Source: Escherichia boydii (lineage in GTDB: Bacteria > Pseudomonadota > Gammaproteobacteria > Enterobacterales > Enterobacteriaceae). From it: DNA of 64,000 nt. The translations under genes and the position numbers were made by a program. Below are positions 49,719 to 58,857 of the stretch, in pieces. Numbering within the stretch: position 1 is the first letter of the stretch; each line of letters begins with the position of its first letter. A model generated the notes under the pieces. The model saw only the letters and a list, made by a program, of their open reading frames with translations. It ran no database searches and was not told where the DNA came from. The stretch spans positions 1,054,001-1,118,000 of the forward strand of contig CP169086.1 in the NCBI GenBank assembly GCA_041890495.1, read 5' to 3'.

Positions 49719-50266
49719 CGGCGCTGTTCGCGTTGCTGGGGAAATACTGGAAGCCACTGGCGGTCACATTGCTGGTGGTTTTTTTATTATGGCGGGCATA
49801 TGACGCGGGCTACGATTCGGCAGATTCTGCATGGAGTCAGCAATGGCTGCAGCGGGATCTCGCTGACTCCACCGCAACGTTGCACCGGGAGGTTACCGAG
49901 CGGGCAGAAGAAAGGCGCAGGCAAAAGGTAGCAGATGATGAACAGAAGAGAGGGGCCAGCGAACTGGCAAAAGTCCAGGCTGATGCTGACGCTTCTGATC
50001 TGGCTGCTCGTGGGCTGCAGCGGCAGCTCGATACCCTACAATGGCAACTCGCAGGAAGTGAAACCGGCCGACTTTCCGCAATTGCCACAGCAAGCGCGGC
50101 AAAAGCCGAGGTCGCCAGCCTGCTCGCCCAGCTGCTTGGCGAAGCTGACAGCCTGGCGGGAGAGTTCGCAAAAGAGGCTGATGAACGTTATGTCGCCGGT
50201 AGTACCTGCGAACGAACCTACGACAAAGTGACCAAAGGAGATCGGAATGAAAAAGGTCAAAGGTGA
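49715..50266 (+). CDS. Inner-membrane spanin subunit (Rz-like)
   Basis: A 183-residue protein with one N-terminal membrane helix (PLAVTLLVVFLLWRAYDAGY) and a long coiled-coil periplasmic domain rich in Ala, Glu, Gln. It acts with the Rz1 lipoprotein to fuse inner and outer membranes during lysis. Its ATG overlaps the endolysin stop. Rz1 is nested within it in another frame. Confidence 0.88.
   Translation: MTALFALLGKYWKPLAVTLLVVFLLWRAYDAGYDSADSAWSQQWLQRDLADSTATLHREVTERAEERRRQKVADDEQKRGASELAKVQADADASDLAARGLQRQLDTLQWQLAGSETGRLSAIATASAAKAEVASLLAQLLGEADSLAGEFAKEADERYVAGSTCERTYDKVTKGDRNEKGQR
49935..50231 (+). CDS. Outer-membrane spanin lipoprotein (Rz1-like), nested in Rz
   Basis: Encoded in the +1 frame wholly within the Rz gene. 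After the basic start, a hydrophobic run LMLTLLIWLLVGC ends in a lipobox, giving a lipidated Cys followed by SGSS; the mature part contains the proline-rich stretch expected of Rz1 (PADFPQLPQQ). AAGG precedes ATG 49935 by six bases. Nesting of Rz1 in Rz is normal for lambdoid lysis cassettes. Confidence 0.82.
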   Translation: MMNRREGPANWQKSRLMLTLLIWLLVGCSGSSIPYNGNSQEVKPADFPQLPQQARQKPRSPACSPSCLAKLTAWRESSQKRLMNVMSPVVPANEPTTK

Positions 50267-50393
50267 GTTTCGATACAACATCAGCGCCAATAAATGGCGG
50301 TTGTTGCTTTATTTAATTCTGGTGCGTATCGGGCTGAAAAAACTCGCGCTGAAGGCACTCAACGCAAGTATTACTTTTCATCCTACGGCATAG
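50247..50393 (+). CDS. Small basic membrane protein, 48 aa
   Basis: AAAGGAG lies eight bases before ATG 50247, and the ORF overlaps the Rz end by 20 bases. Basic N-terminus (MKKVKGEFRYNISANKW), one hydrophobic segment (RLLLYLILVRIGL), then a basic amphipathic stretch. Common small gene after spanins in enteric phages; function unknown. Confidence 0.65.
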   Translation: MKKVKGEFRYNISANKWRLLLYLILVRIGLKKLALKALNASITFHPTA

Positions 50394-50463
50394 CATTACA
50401 GAAGCCCTTCATCGAGTGGCTTCGATAATGTGAAGTCGGTGAGCGATGCGAAACGTTAAAGAT

Positions 50464-50796
50464 TTACTGTCGCTGGGGTTTCGTTTCTACCATATGTTGA
50501 ACGGCCGCATCCACTTCGGCCATTTTTTCTGGCGTTAACTCTCCCTTATCGAGAAGAGGCAAGAGCAATGAGTATCTATAAAAATAAATCTCTGGTGGAA
50601 GAACAGAACCGCGGCCCACTTGTTTCATTAGTGCTGTATGCGCCTCCCATTCGGAGAAAGCCATTTTCATAGCAAATTCTGCGATCCTTTTCCTTTCTTC
50701 TACTCTTCGCTGTAGATGGGCGTTCCAGAGCGTTAATAGCCCTGATACCGAAGCAGAAATTACTGCGCTGGTGGCGACGACTGAAATCCATTGCAT
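50464..50796 (-). CDS. Membrane-anchored accessory protein on the opposite strand (candidate moron)
   Basis: A 110-residue protein with an N-terminal membrane helix (WISVVATSAVISASVSGLLTLW) followed by a charged helical segment (NAHLQRRVEERKRIAEFAMK) and soluble C-terminus. Strong GGAGGT before ATG 50796. It is transcribed against the late operon, and the 106-base upstream gap contains a 6-bp inverted repeat ATCGCT...AGCGAT at 50835-50854 that could be an operator. This fits a gene expressed in the lysogen. Function unknown. Confidence 0.7.
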   Translation of the reverse strand: MQWISVVATSAVISASVSGLLTLWNAHLQRRVEERKRIAEFAMKMAFSEWEAHTALMKQVGRGSVLPPEIYFYRYSLLLPLLDKGELTPEKMAEVDAAVQHMVETKPQRQ

Positions 50797-50902
50797 ATAG
50801 GTACCTCCGTTAAGTGAAGTAGGGATGTTATCAGATCGCTATATATGCAGCGATGAATGAAAAAATCTTGTCATAAATTTTAATCAGTTGGAGGGATAGA
50901 TT

Positions 50903-51130
50903 ATGCCAAAAAAAGTTATGTCTGCATCCGGTATGCCTGTGCAAGTCCCCTCGATGGAAGATATCGAGGGTGGTGGTTACACGCTGCCGGCAGCGACGCC
51001 CACAACCCTTGGTGGGGTAAAGCAAGGGGATGCAGTAGCGGATTCTGTAGCGACCGATGCTGCGGGCGTGGTTGCTGATTTAAATACCCTGCTGGCCTCA
51101 CTGCGTAAAAGCGGGATCATCCCCGAGTAA
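50903..51130 (+). CDS. Putative head fiber protein
   Basis: A 75-residue protein (starting MPKKVMSASGMPVQVPSMED, then TPTTLGGVKQGDAVADSVATDAAG split over a linker) that resembles head-fiber proteins found before terminase genes in many phages. The C-terminus is a helical LNTLLASLRKSG segment. GGAGGG precedes the ATG. Confidence 0.7.
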   Translation: MPKKVMSASGMPVQVPSMEDIEGGGYTLPAATPTTLGGVKQGDAVADSVATDAAGVVADLNTLLASLRKSGIIPE

Positions 51131-51148
51131 TACCAGGACAGATAGCCC

Positions 51149-52195
51149 ATGAGCAAACCGGAAGATAGCGGCCTTGAGCGCGATTACTGTGCCGGGGTGC
51201 TTTCTCTCCGTAAGCTTGCCGAAATATACGGGCTAACTGAGGGAGCAATCCGCAAGCGCGCCATTAAAAATGGCTGGGTACGCAACAAGCCAGAAGGTAC
51301 GCAAAAAAGTACGCAGGTACGCAAAACTGGTACGCAAAAAAAAACGGTGCGTACCACTGAAAAAAAACCTGCAGCGGAAATAAAAAAAAACGCTGAGCCT
51401 GAACCGGAACCCCGGCAGGAAATTTTATTCGACCCTGCGGAATTCGGGCTAAATCAGCAGCAAGGGATTTTCGCTGAACAGGTAGCAATGGGGAAAAGCC
51501 GAATAGATGCATATCGCCAGGCTGGATATTCCTGCGAGGGCGATACGGCGTATGCAGCAGCCAGCAGGCTGTATAGGAATGTTAAGGTTGCGAAGGCCGT
51601 GCGCTATCTTCGTGACAAATTCCAGCAACGCTATTCAGCAGAGATAGACGAGATAATTCACCAGCTCGTTTCTATCACCCGCGCAAATCCAAATGATCTC
51701 TCACAATACCGGCGTGTTAATTGCCGGCACTGCTGGGGCGAACATCATCTTTACCAGTGGCGCGACATTGCCGAATTCGACAGGGCAGCAGCTGCAGCAG
51801 CAAAGGACGGAAAAAAGGATCCTGAGTATGGCGGCCTCGGCTTTTGCGATACGGCAGATCCCAATCCGGATTGTCCTAAATGTTTCGGTGAAGGTTCGGG
51901 CCACGTATTTATCCCTGATACGCGGGATCTGGAGGGAGATGCGCGCTGGCTTTATACCGGGGTGAAACAAACAAAATTCGGCATCGAGGTGCAGGCAGCC
52001 AGCCAGGAAGCTGCACGTCGTGATTTAATCAAGCTACTGGAAATCAGAGCCAGCAGGAAAAACGGAGATCCGGTTGTTGGTGATGATCCGCACGAAGATG
52101 CCGACCTGACCGATGAACAACTGCACGAGGCATTAGAGGAGCTGGGATATGGCCGTCGCAAAAACCAGCTCGATGAAAAACTCGACGATTCTTGA
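51149..52195 (+). CDS. Terminase small subunit
   Basis: A 348-residue DNA-recognition subunit of the packaging motor. An N-terminal helix-turn-helix (LSLRKLAEIYGLTEGAIRKR, residues ~18-38), a lysine/threonine-rich linker, a central terminase domain (LNQQQGIFAEQVAMGKSRID), and a Cys-rich pair (NCRHCWG and CPKCFG) that may bind zinc. It is longer than most small terminases because of the linker. Overlaps the large subunit by 47 bases. Confidence 0.9.
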   Translation: MSKPEDSGLERDYCAGVLSLRKLAEIYGLTEGAIRKRAIKNGWVRNKPEGTQKSTQVRKTGTQKKTVRTTEKKPAAEIKKNAEPEPEPRQEILFDPAEFGLNQQQGIFAEQVAMGKSRIDAYRQAGYSCEGDTAYAAASRLYRNVKVAKAVRYLRDKFQQRYSAEIDEIIHQLVSITRANPNDLSQYRRVNCRHCWGEHHLYQWRDIAEFDRAAAAAAKDGKKDPEYGGLGFCDTADPNPDCPKCFGEGSGHVFIPDTRDLEGDARWLYTGVKQTKFGIEVQAASQEAARRDLIKLLEIRASRKNGDPVVGDDPHEDADLTDEQLHEALEELGYGRRKNQLDEKLDDS

Positions 52196-53678
52196 GGCTT
52201 TCAAAAAAAGGGCGATGCTGGCGGCCCGGCTAGGGCTGATGGATTTCACGCTGTACACCAACCCGCGTTATGAAACGGGCTGGTTCAATGAACTGCTTTG
52301 TGCCGAGCTGGATAATTTTTTGAAGGATGTCGAGGCCGGGAAAATGCCGCGCCTGATGATATTCGCTCCGCCGCGTTCTGGTAAGAGTGAACTGGCCTCA
52401 CGTCGCTTTCCTGCTTTCGCCCTGGGTAAACATCCTGACTGGAATGTTATTTCGTGTTCGTACTCGGCGGACCTGGCTAACCGAATGTCGCGCGATACGC
52501 AGCGCATTATCGACTCGCCGCGTTATCACGAAGTTTTCCCGAAGACCTGCATTAATGGCTCAAACGTTCGTACGGTCGCCGGGGGCGCAATCAGAACGGC
52601 AGAACTGTGGGAAACCATAGACAAGAACGGGAAGCTGCACGGAGGCTCGTACCGCGCTGCTGGCGTGAATGGTGGTATCACCGGGCAGGGCATGCACATC
52701 GGGATAATCGACGACCCGGCGAAGGACTATAAAACCGCGTCGTCGAAAGCGTATCAGGAAGCCGTGATCGACTGGTACGACACGACATTTTTCACCCGCG
52801 CGGATCCCAAGCTGAACGGGATCATAATCATCCTGACCCGCTGGCATAAAGATGACCTTGCGGGGCAGTTGCTGAAGAAAGCGGAAGAGGGTGGCGAGGA
52901 GTGGCGCGTGATTAGTTTCCCTATGGAGGCTGAAAACGATGAATTCCACGAACTGAACGGAAAAAAATACGCCCTACGGAAAAAAGGCGAAATTCTTTTT
53001 CCTGAACGCATGCCGCGCGCGTTCGTAGAAAAATGTAAGCAGCGCGGATCCCTTGTCTGGAATGCTTTGTACCAGCAGCGACCGACAGCGAAAGGTGGCG
53101 GCCTGATCAAGTCCGATTGGTTCGGACAGTACACCGTTCTACCCCTTCTCAAATGGCGCGCCATATACGCCGACACCGCCCAAAAAATCCAGGAAGTTAA
53201 CGATTATTCCGTTTTCGAGCACTGGGGGCTGGGGCAGGACGGGCGCATGTATCTGATCGATATGATTCGCGGCAAATGGGAAGCGAAAGAACTTAAGCGG
53301 CGCGCAACGGCATTCTGGGCGAAAGCCCGGGCGATGCAGAACGGCCCGCTTCGTTACATGGCGGTTGAAGATAAATCCTCAGGCACTGGCCTGATTCAGG
53401 ATATCCGCGACGAGGCTATTTGTCCGGTTAAGGCCATTCAACGCAACAAGGATAAATACACGCGCCTCATGGACACCCAGGGGTACATGGAATCGGGCTT
53501 TATCTATCTGCCGGCAGTTGACGATTTCGTTAATGATTTCCTGGTTGAGATGGAAGGGATCAACACGGAATTCAATACGCATGATGACCAGTTGGATCCA
53601 ATGATGGATGCCATAGACGACATGTTAATTATCGATGCCCCGATCAAAATCAGCAAAAAGGCGCTCAGGAGCCGCTAA
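52149..53678 (+). CDS. Terminase large subunit
   Basis: A 509-residue packaging ATPase/nuclease. Walker A is FAPPRSGKSE near residue 75, the Walker B region is GIIDDPAKD, and the nuclease acidic residues appear in IYADTAQK and THDDQLD. GGAGCTGGGAT precedes ATG 52149, which lies inside the small subunit gene. Confidence 0.94.
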   Translation: MAVAKTSSMKNSTILEAFKKRAMLAARLGLMDFTLYTNPRYETGWFNELLCAELDNFLKDVEAGKMPRLMIFAPPRSGKSELASRRFPAFALGKHPDWNVISCSYSADLANRMSRDTQRIIDSPRYHEVFPKTCINGSNVRTVAGGAIRTAELWETIDKNGKLHGGSYRAAGVNGGITGQGMHIGIIDDPAKDYKTASSKAYQEAVIDWYDTTFFTRADPKLNGIIIILTRWHKDDLAGQLLKKAEEGGEEWRVISFPMEAENDEFHELNGKKYALRKKGEILFPERMPRAFVEKCKQRGSLVWNALYQQRPTAKGGGLIKSDWFGQYTVLPLLKWRAIYADTAQKIQEVNDYSVFEHWGLGQDGRMYLIDMIRGKWEAKELKRRATAFWAKARAMQNGPLRYMAVEDKSSGTGLIQDIRDEAICPVKAIQRNKDKYTRLMDTQGYMESGFIYLPAVDDFVNDFLVEMEGINTEFNTHDDQLDPMMDAIDDMLIIDAPIKISKKALRSR

Positions 53679-55201
53679 TGAAAATATTCGATTTTTTTCG
53701 CCGCAAACCGGCAGACGTTCCGCCACCACCCGAAGAGAAAAAACCGCCCCGACCAAAAATAAGTGCTGTTGCGCTGTCGATGGCAAAAGCCAAAAAGTTG
53801 AAGTACATCCACCCGCTTAAACAATACCAGCCCCCTGCAGGCGTTATTCCGGCAGATATCCGCAGCGCCGTGCTGGCGATGGATGCCACGCCATACGGTA
53901 GCCCGGATTTTGCAGGCATGACAACCGGGCAAAGCGGCTTTCCTGGCTATCCCTATCTGGCGCAGCTCGCCCAGCGGCCTGAATTCCGCAAAATGGTGGA
54001 TGTGAACTCAAAGGAGATGACGCGTAAGTGGATCACTTTAACCAGCGTCGGGGAGGAGGATAAAAGCTGGAAAATCACCATTCTGGAAAAGGCCATGAAG
54101 CGCTACAAACTCCGCGCTGCATTTAAAAAGGCGATGGACGATGACGGATTTTTTGGACGCGGCCAGATTTATATTGAAGTCCGGACGCCAAAAGGGATCG
54201 CCGCTTCCGTCGATCCGGTGGAGCTGCAGACCAAGCTTTTTCGTTCTGACAAAAAAATCACGCCGGGCAGCCTCGTGGCATTCCGCTGCGTAGAGCCTAT
54301 GTGGACTTACCCCGGCGTGTATAACGCGAGCGACCCGCTGCAGGCAGACTATTACAAACCCCAGAGCTGGTACGTAATGGGGAAGGAAGTGCACGATTCG
54401 CGCTTCCTGATGTTTGTCTCTCGCCCGGTGCCGGATGTGCTGAAAGCAGCCTACAACTTCGGCGGCCTGTCTCTCACGCAGATAGCGGAACCCTATGTCG
54501 ATAACTGGCTGCGTACGCGCGACAGCGTCGGCGATATGGTGCATTCGTATTCCACGTCCGGCGTGAAAACGAATATGCAGAACACGCTTTCCGGTGGCTC
54601 TGGTGATGACCTGCGGGATCGAGCGGAATTATTCGGTCTTTACCAGGACAATCGCGGGGTGATGTTTCTCGATAAAGACACGGAAGAGTTTTTCCAGTTT
54701 AATGCGCCGCTCTCTGGCCTGGACACACTGCAGGCACAGTCTCAGGAGCACATGTGCAGCGTCAGCAGCATCCCGCTGGTGAAGTTTACCGGGATCACTC
54801 CTAACGGCCTTAACGCTTCGTCTGATGGTGAAATCAGGGTGTTTTACGATGATATCCACTCCAACCAGGAGGCGGTTTATCGGGACAACCTGCAGGAGGC
54901 CATAAACATCATTCAGCTTTCCGAGTTTGGAGAAATCGACCCGGATATCAGCTTTAAGTTTGAACCGCTGATGGAGCTGAGTGACGAAGAAAAAGCCAAC
55001 ATCCGGAAAACAGAGGCTGAAACGGACGACATTCTGGTTAACAACGTGGGCAGCCTGTCAGCTGACGAATCGCGCGAGCGCCTCGCTGGTGACCCGGATA
55101 GCCCTTATCACTCGCTGGAGCTGAATAACAATGACGACCTCGAAGACGAAGAGGACGACGAGGAAGACGACGCAGAAAACTTTGGCAAGAGTGCAGCCTA
55201 A
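53678..55201 (+). CDS. Portal protein (DUF1073 type)
   Basis: A 507-residue portal protein of the DUF1073 family. Typical blocks include KMVDVNSKEMTRKWITL, SRFLMFVSRPVPD and SIPLVKFTGITPNGLNASSDGE. It forms the DNA entry vertex for packaging and tail attachment. The C-terminus is very acidic (DDLEDEEDDEEDDAE) and is encoded by the same bases as the basic start of the next gene. Starts on the terminase stop. Confidence 0.9.
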   Translation: MKIFDFFRRKPADVPPPPEEKKPPRPKISAVALSMAKAKKLKYIHPLKQYQPPAGVIPADIRSAVLAMDATPYGSPDFAGMTTGQSGFPGYPYLAQLAQRPEFRKMVDVNSKEMTRKWITLTSVGEEDKSWKITILEKAMKRYKLRAAFKKAMDDDGFFGRGQIYIEVRTPKGIAASVDPVELQTKLFRSDKKITPGSLVAFRCVEPMWTYPGVYNASDPLQADYYKPQSWYVMGKEVHDSRFLMFVSRPVPDVLKAAYNFGGLSLTQIAEPYVDNWLRTRDSVGDMVHSYSTSGVKTNMQNTLSGGSGDDLRDRAELFGLYQDNRGVMFLDKDTEEFFQFNAPLSGLDTLQAQSQEHMCSVSSIPLVKFTGITPNGLNASSDGEIRVFYDDIHSNQEAVYRDNLQEAINIIQLSEFGEIDPDISFKFEPLMELSDEEKANIRKTEAETDDILVNNVGSLSADESRERLAGDPDSPYHSLELNNNDDLEDEEDDEEDDAENFGKSAA

Positions 55202-55946
55202 TGCGGGTAACGAGGCGTGGTACCGAAAACGCCTCAACCAGCAGATAGATGCCATGAACAGGGACGTTAAACGGGAAATATCCCGCGTGTACGTCGGTAG
55301 CGACGCGGGGATCGCCCAGGACGAAAGCCCGGCGGTTGCATTGCGAAAAGCGGCGCGCCGTCTCCATAAAAAATGGACGGCTAAATTTGATGCGCTGTCG
55401 GAAGAGCTCGCCCGGGAATTTACTGATAAGACTCTCAGCGCCACCGATAGATCTGTGCAGAAAAAACTCTCTGATGTTGGTTTTTCTGTCCCGTTCAAAA
55501 TGACCGATGAAATGCGGGATGCATACCAGGCGACCATCGGCGAAAACGTGGGCTTGATCCGCAGCATTCCCGAGCAGTACCTGACGCAGATTGAAACCAT
55601 CACCATGCAGTCAGTTACCGCCGGGCGTGATCTTGGTGCACTCACTGAAAAAATAGAGCAGCAGTACGGTGTGACCCACCGGCGCGCTGCGCTGATTGCC
55701 CGTGACCAGAACAATAAAGCTACCTCTGACATGGTCGCAGCACGCCAGCGTTCTATCGGGGCGAAAAAGGGTATCTGGCGCCATAGCCACGGTGGAAAGA
55801 CCAAGCGTGAGGATCACGTTAAGGCAGATGGGAAAGAATTCGACCTATCGAAAGGTCTGCTAATCAAAGGTGAATATGTGTTTCCGGGAAAATTAATCAA
55901 CTGCAAATGTGGTTGGGAAATGGTGCTGCCCGGATTTAACGACTGA
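55131..55946 (+). CDS. Phage head morphogenesis protein (MuF/SPP1 gp7-like)
   Basis: A 271-residue minor head protein. The MuF signature is clear near the C-terminus: HRRAALIARDQNNKATS, then RHSHGGKTKREDHVKADGKE and INCKCGWEMVLPG. It helps assemble the prohead and is often packaged with the DNA. It starts 71 bases inside the portal gene, giving a basic N-terminus (KTKRTTRKTTQKT) in the frame alternate to the portal's acidic tail. Confidence 0.92.
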   Translation: MTTSKTKRTTRKTTQKTLARVQPNAGNEAWYRKRLNQQIDAMNRDVKREISRVYVGSDAGIAQDESPAVALRKAARRLHKKWTAKFDALSEELAREFTDKTLSATDRSVQKKLSDVGFSVPFKMTDEMRDAYQATIGENVGLIRSIPEQYLTQIETITMQSVTAGRDLGALTEKIEQQYGVTHRRAALIARDQNNKATSDMVAARQRSIGAKKGIWRHSHGGKTKREDHVKADGKEFDLSKGLLIKGEYVFPGKLINCKCGWEMVLPGFND

Positions 55947-55958
55947 CCGGAAAACTCA

Positions 55959-57323
55959 ATGAAACGGAAAAATCCTGATCGCCTCGCGTTTGATAGGGCG
56001 AGCGTGCGCACGTACAGCAAAGACGGCGTTTTACATGTCAGCGTAAGCCCGATTTCAAAAGCGATGATTTGCCCGTATTACGGGCGTGAAATACCAGATT
56101 CAGAGGCGCTCGGCCTTGAACCAAACCGAATCTATTACCTGTTGCGTGACCCTGATGAACTGAAAAAGGCCGCGCCAACATTTAACAATCTGCCGCTACT
56201 CAATAAACACATTCCGATCTCTGCTGATGACCTGCCGAAAGAAAATATTGTTGGCACAACCGGCAGTGAAGCGGCTTTCGTCGCGCCATATCTCAATAAC
56301 AGCCTGGCTGTGTGGGATGCCGCTGCGATAGGGGGCATTGAGAGCGAGGAAGAGAACGAACTGTCTTCCGCTTATCACTATCGTGCAGACATGACGCCCG
56401 GCGAATACGAGGGCGAGCATTACGATGGCGTTATGCGTGATTTGGCTGGTAACCATGTATCCCTCGTCCCTGATGGGCGCGCGGGGCCAGATGTCGTCGT
56501 TGGCGACAAACTTCCTGAGGAAATGAAAGAAATGAAGAAAAAAATCACCGCGAAGAATATTGCGCGGCGTACAGCGCTGAGCGTGTATCTGCGCCCACTG
56601 CTGGCGCAGGATGCTGCGCTTGATAAAAAGGATTTGACCGAGCTTGTCGTCACGCATGCTTCGGGCAAAGCGCTGGCTGCAGCAGTCGCTAAACAATTCA
56701 AAGGCAAACTGGCGCAGGATGCCGAGCTGAAAGAGGACGAGATCGAAAAAACGACCGATACCGCCGCAGATGAAGCGGACGACGACGAAAAGAAACCTGC
56801 TGAGGACGACGATGAAATTCTGCAGACGGTTCTTTCGGCGCTGGAAGGTAAGGTAAACGGCGATGTGCTGGCGAAAATCAAGGCTGCCATTACCGGACAG
56901 GCTCAGGACGCGGATCCAGATGCTGATCCGGATGACGGGAAAAAGAAACCTGCTGAGGACGAGAACGACGACGATAAAGTAGCAAAACCCGCTATGGATG
57001 CAGCAATTAAAACTGCTCGTACCCAGGCGCGTAAAGAAGCGGTGAAAGATTTCAACGCGATTCGCCAGGCCGAGATCGAGGTTAAGCCGCTGGTGGGTGA
57101 TGTCGTGGCGATGGACAGCGCGGAAGATATTTATCGCTATGCGCTGGAACAGCAGGAAGTGGAAATCGAAGGGGTACACCCGTCTGCATTCCGCTCGATG
57201 GTAAAAATGCAGCTCTCTGCGCATCAGGCTGCCAAACCGGGCAAAGGGCTGGCAATGGATTCTAAAACTGTTACCGGTTTTGCAACCCGTTTCCCTAAAG
57301 CCAATAAATTAGTAAGGAGCTAA
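55959..57323 (+). CDS. DUF2213 prohead protease-scaffold fusion
   Basis: A 454-residue protein. The N-terminal ~190 residues are the DUF2213 protease fold (PYYGREIPD, FNNLPLLNKHIP, AGNHVSLVPDGRAGPDV). After residue ~230 the sequence is a charged, low-complexity scaffold with repeated DDEKKPAEDDDE-type units, ending in the helical region ARTQARKEAVKDF. It combines protease and scaffolding, as in many phages with DUF2184 capsids. GAAAACTC lies before the ATG. Confidence 0.85.
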   Translation: MKRKNPDRLAFDRASVRTYSKDGVLHVSVSPISKAMICPYYGREIPDSEALGLEPNRIYYLLRDPDELKKAAPTFNNLPLLNKHIPISADDLPKENIVGTTGSEAAFVAPYLNNSLAVWDAAAIGGIESEEENELSSAYHYRADMTPGEYEGEHYDGVMRDLAGNHVSLVPDGRAGPDVVVGDKLPEEMKEMKKKITAKNIARRTALSVYLRPLLAQDAALDKKDLTELVVTHASGKALAAAVAKQFKGKLAQDAELKEDEIEKTTDTAADEADDDEKKPAEDDDEILQTVLSALEGKVNGDVLAKIKAAITGQAQDADPDADPDDGKKKPAEDENDDDKVAKPAMDAAIKTARTQARKEAVKDFNAIRQAEIEVKPLVGDVVAMDSAEDIYRYALEQQEVEIEGVHPSAFRSMVKMQLSAHQAAKPGKGLAMDSKTVTGFATRFPKANKLVRS

Positions 57324-57325
57324 GC

Positions 57326-57820
57326 ATGAGTTTCCAGACTCGAATTAACCAGGATTTGCCGATCGGCGTTGAAGGAGACTTCGCAAGCGATAACCCTGTT
57401 TCTTCGTGGCTCGCAGGCGAGGGGGCACTGGTGGCGGGCGATGATGGCGTGAGGGTCGGGCGCTTCGCCTGGGCTGACGCTGACAACATGACTGCAGCAA
57501 ATACCGGCACGGGCGCACCACACGGTTTTGTCAGCCGAGAGGGGCAGGCGTTGATCACCGACTGGATGGGTAACGCCTCTATGGTGATCCCCGCAGGTAT
57601 GGCGGTTGATCTGAAAACCCGTGGTGATTTCGTCGTCAAAACGACGACGGCGGCCACCATCGGCCAGAAAATTTTCGCCAACCTGACGGACGGCACAATT
57701 TCCACCGGATCGGCAGGGGCAACGATTGCTGGCAGCGTGGAAACGATCTTTACCGTGGGCAGTGCTGGCGCTGCAAACGAACTTATCAAAATGGGAACCT
57801 GGGGAAACAGCTATGCCTAA
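57326..57820 (+). CDS. Capsid cement/decoration protein
   Basis: A 164-residue protein beginning two bases after the protease stop. Beta-rich with blocks such as GFVSREGQALITDWMGNASM and AGMAVDLKTRGDFVVKT, typical of structural cement proteins preceding DUF2184 capsid genes. Its role is to stabilise the expanded capsid. Confidence 0.8.
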   Translation: MSFQTRINQDLPIGVEGDFASDNPVSSWLAGEGALVAGDDGVRVGRFAWADADNMTAANTGTGAPHGFVSREGQALITDWMGNASMVIPAGMAVDLKTRGDFVVKTTTAATIGQKIFANLTDGTISTGSAGATIAGSVETIFTVGSAGAANELIKMGTWGNSYA

Positions 57821-58856
57821 GCATCAAGATTTAATTTACGCCGAACGTGAATACGGCATTGTTCTGCCGGGCGATGATGCGGATTTTCTGGACGAGCGTT
57901 TCGACCAGTACCGCAGTAATTACTCGCTGGCAATGGATGCCGCGCCGCAGCTGGTAACTACCAGTAACAGCGGTATTCCGGCCTATCTCACCAACTATTA
58001 CGACCCGGAAGTGATCAATGTGCTGGTGACTCCGATGAAGGCCGCCGAGATTTTGGGTGAAACCAAAAAAGGCGACTGGACAACCACAACAGCATCATTC
58101 CCGATGATCGAGTCTGCGGGCACGGTGAGCTCATACGGCGATTACTCAAATAACGGTAACACCAGCGCTAACCCTAACTGGGAATACCGCGAAAGTTATC
58201 ACTTCCAGACCATCACTAAATGGGGTGAAAAAGAGCTGGCGCGCTACGGCGAAGCACAGATCAATTACGCATCTGAACTTAACGTCGCCAGTGCGCTGAC
58301 TCTGGCTAAGTTCCAGAATAAATCCTACTTCTTTGGCATCGCTGGACTGAGGAACTGGGGCATGCTGAACGATCCGGCGCTGGCTGCGCCAATTACGCCG
58401 ATTGACGACGGCAGCGGTAACCTGCAGTGGGATGATAAAGACGCTGAGGCGATTTATAACGACATCTCCCAGGGGCTTTATAAAAAGCTGGCGACTCAGC
58501 TTAAAGGCCAGCTGGAACGCACTGATGCCATGACACTCAGCATGTCGCCGGGGGTGGAAGTGAACCTGACCAAAACCAACATGTACAAAGTGAACGTGAC
58601 GGATTTGCTGCAGAAAAACTTCCCGAATATGCGTATCGAAACCGCAGTTGAATATTCCACTGATGCGGGCGAAATGGTGCAGCTCAAGCTCGAAAAAGTG
58701 GATAACAAAACTACGGGTTACGGTGCGTTTACCGAGAAGATGCGCGCCCATCCTGTCGTTACAGGGCTGTCCTCCTTTAAGCAGAAAAAATCAGGTGGTA
58801 CCTGGGGCGCGATCATTCGCTACCCGCTGGGCTTCGTAGGCATGCTGGGGGTGTAA
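57813..58856 (+). CDS. Major capsid protein (DUF2184)
   Basis: A 347-residue major coat protein. The start MPKHQDLIYAEREYGIVLPG overlaps the cement gene by eight bases. Hallmarks are the N-arm YYDPEVINVLVTPMKAAEI, WEYRESYHFQTITKWGEKEL and the C-terminal GAFTEKMRAHPVVTGLSSFK. Probably the HK97 fold, from the family. Confidence 0.9.
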   Translation: MPKHQDLIYAEREYGIVLPGDDADFLDERFDQYRSNYSLAMDAAPQLVTTSNSGIPAYLTNYYDPEVINVLVTPMKAAEILGETKKGDWTTTTASFPMIESAGTVSSYGDYSNNGNTSANPNWEYRESYHFQTITKWGEKELARYGEAQINYASELNVASALTLAKFQNKSYFFGIAGLRNWGMLNDPALAAPITPIDDGSGNLQWDDKDAEAIYNDISQGLYKKLATQLKGQLERTDAMTLSMSPGVEVNLTKTNMYKVNVTDLLQKNFPNMRIETAVEYSTDAGEMVQLKLEKVDNKTTGYGAFTEKMRAHPVVTGLSSFKQKKSGGTWGAIIRYPLGFVGMLGV

Positions 58857-58857
58857 C

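Noticed and set aside
55058..57224. Long minus-strand ORFs of 248 and 342 codons across the head genes
   Set aside because: Shadows of the MuF and protease/scaffold genes; the late operon is continuous on the plus strand.
58146..58751. 201-codon minus-strand ORF inside the capsid gene
   Set aside because: Antisense to conserved DUF2184 coding sequence, with no independent support.
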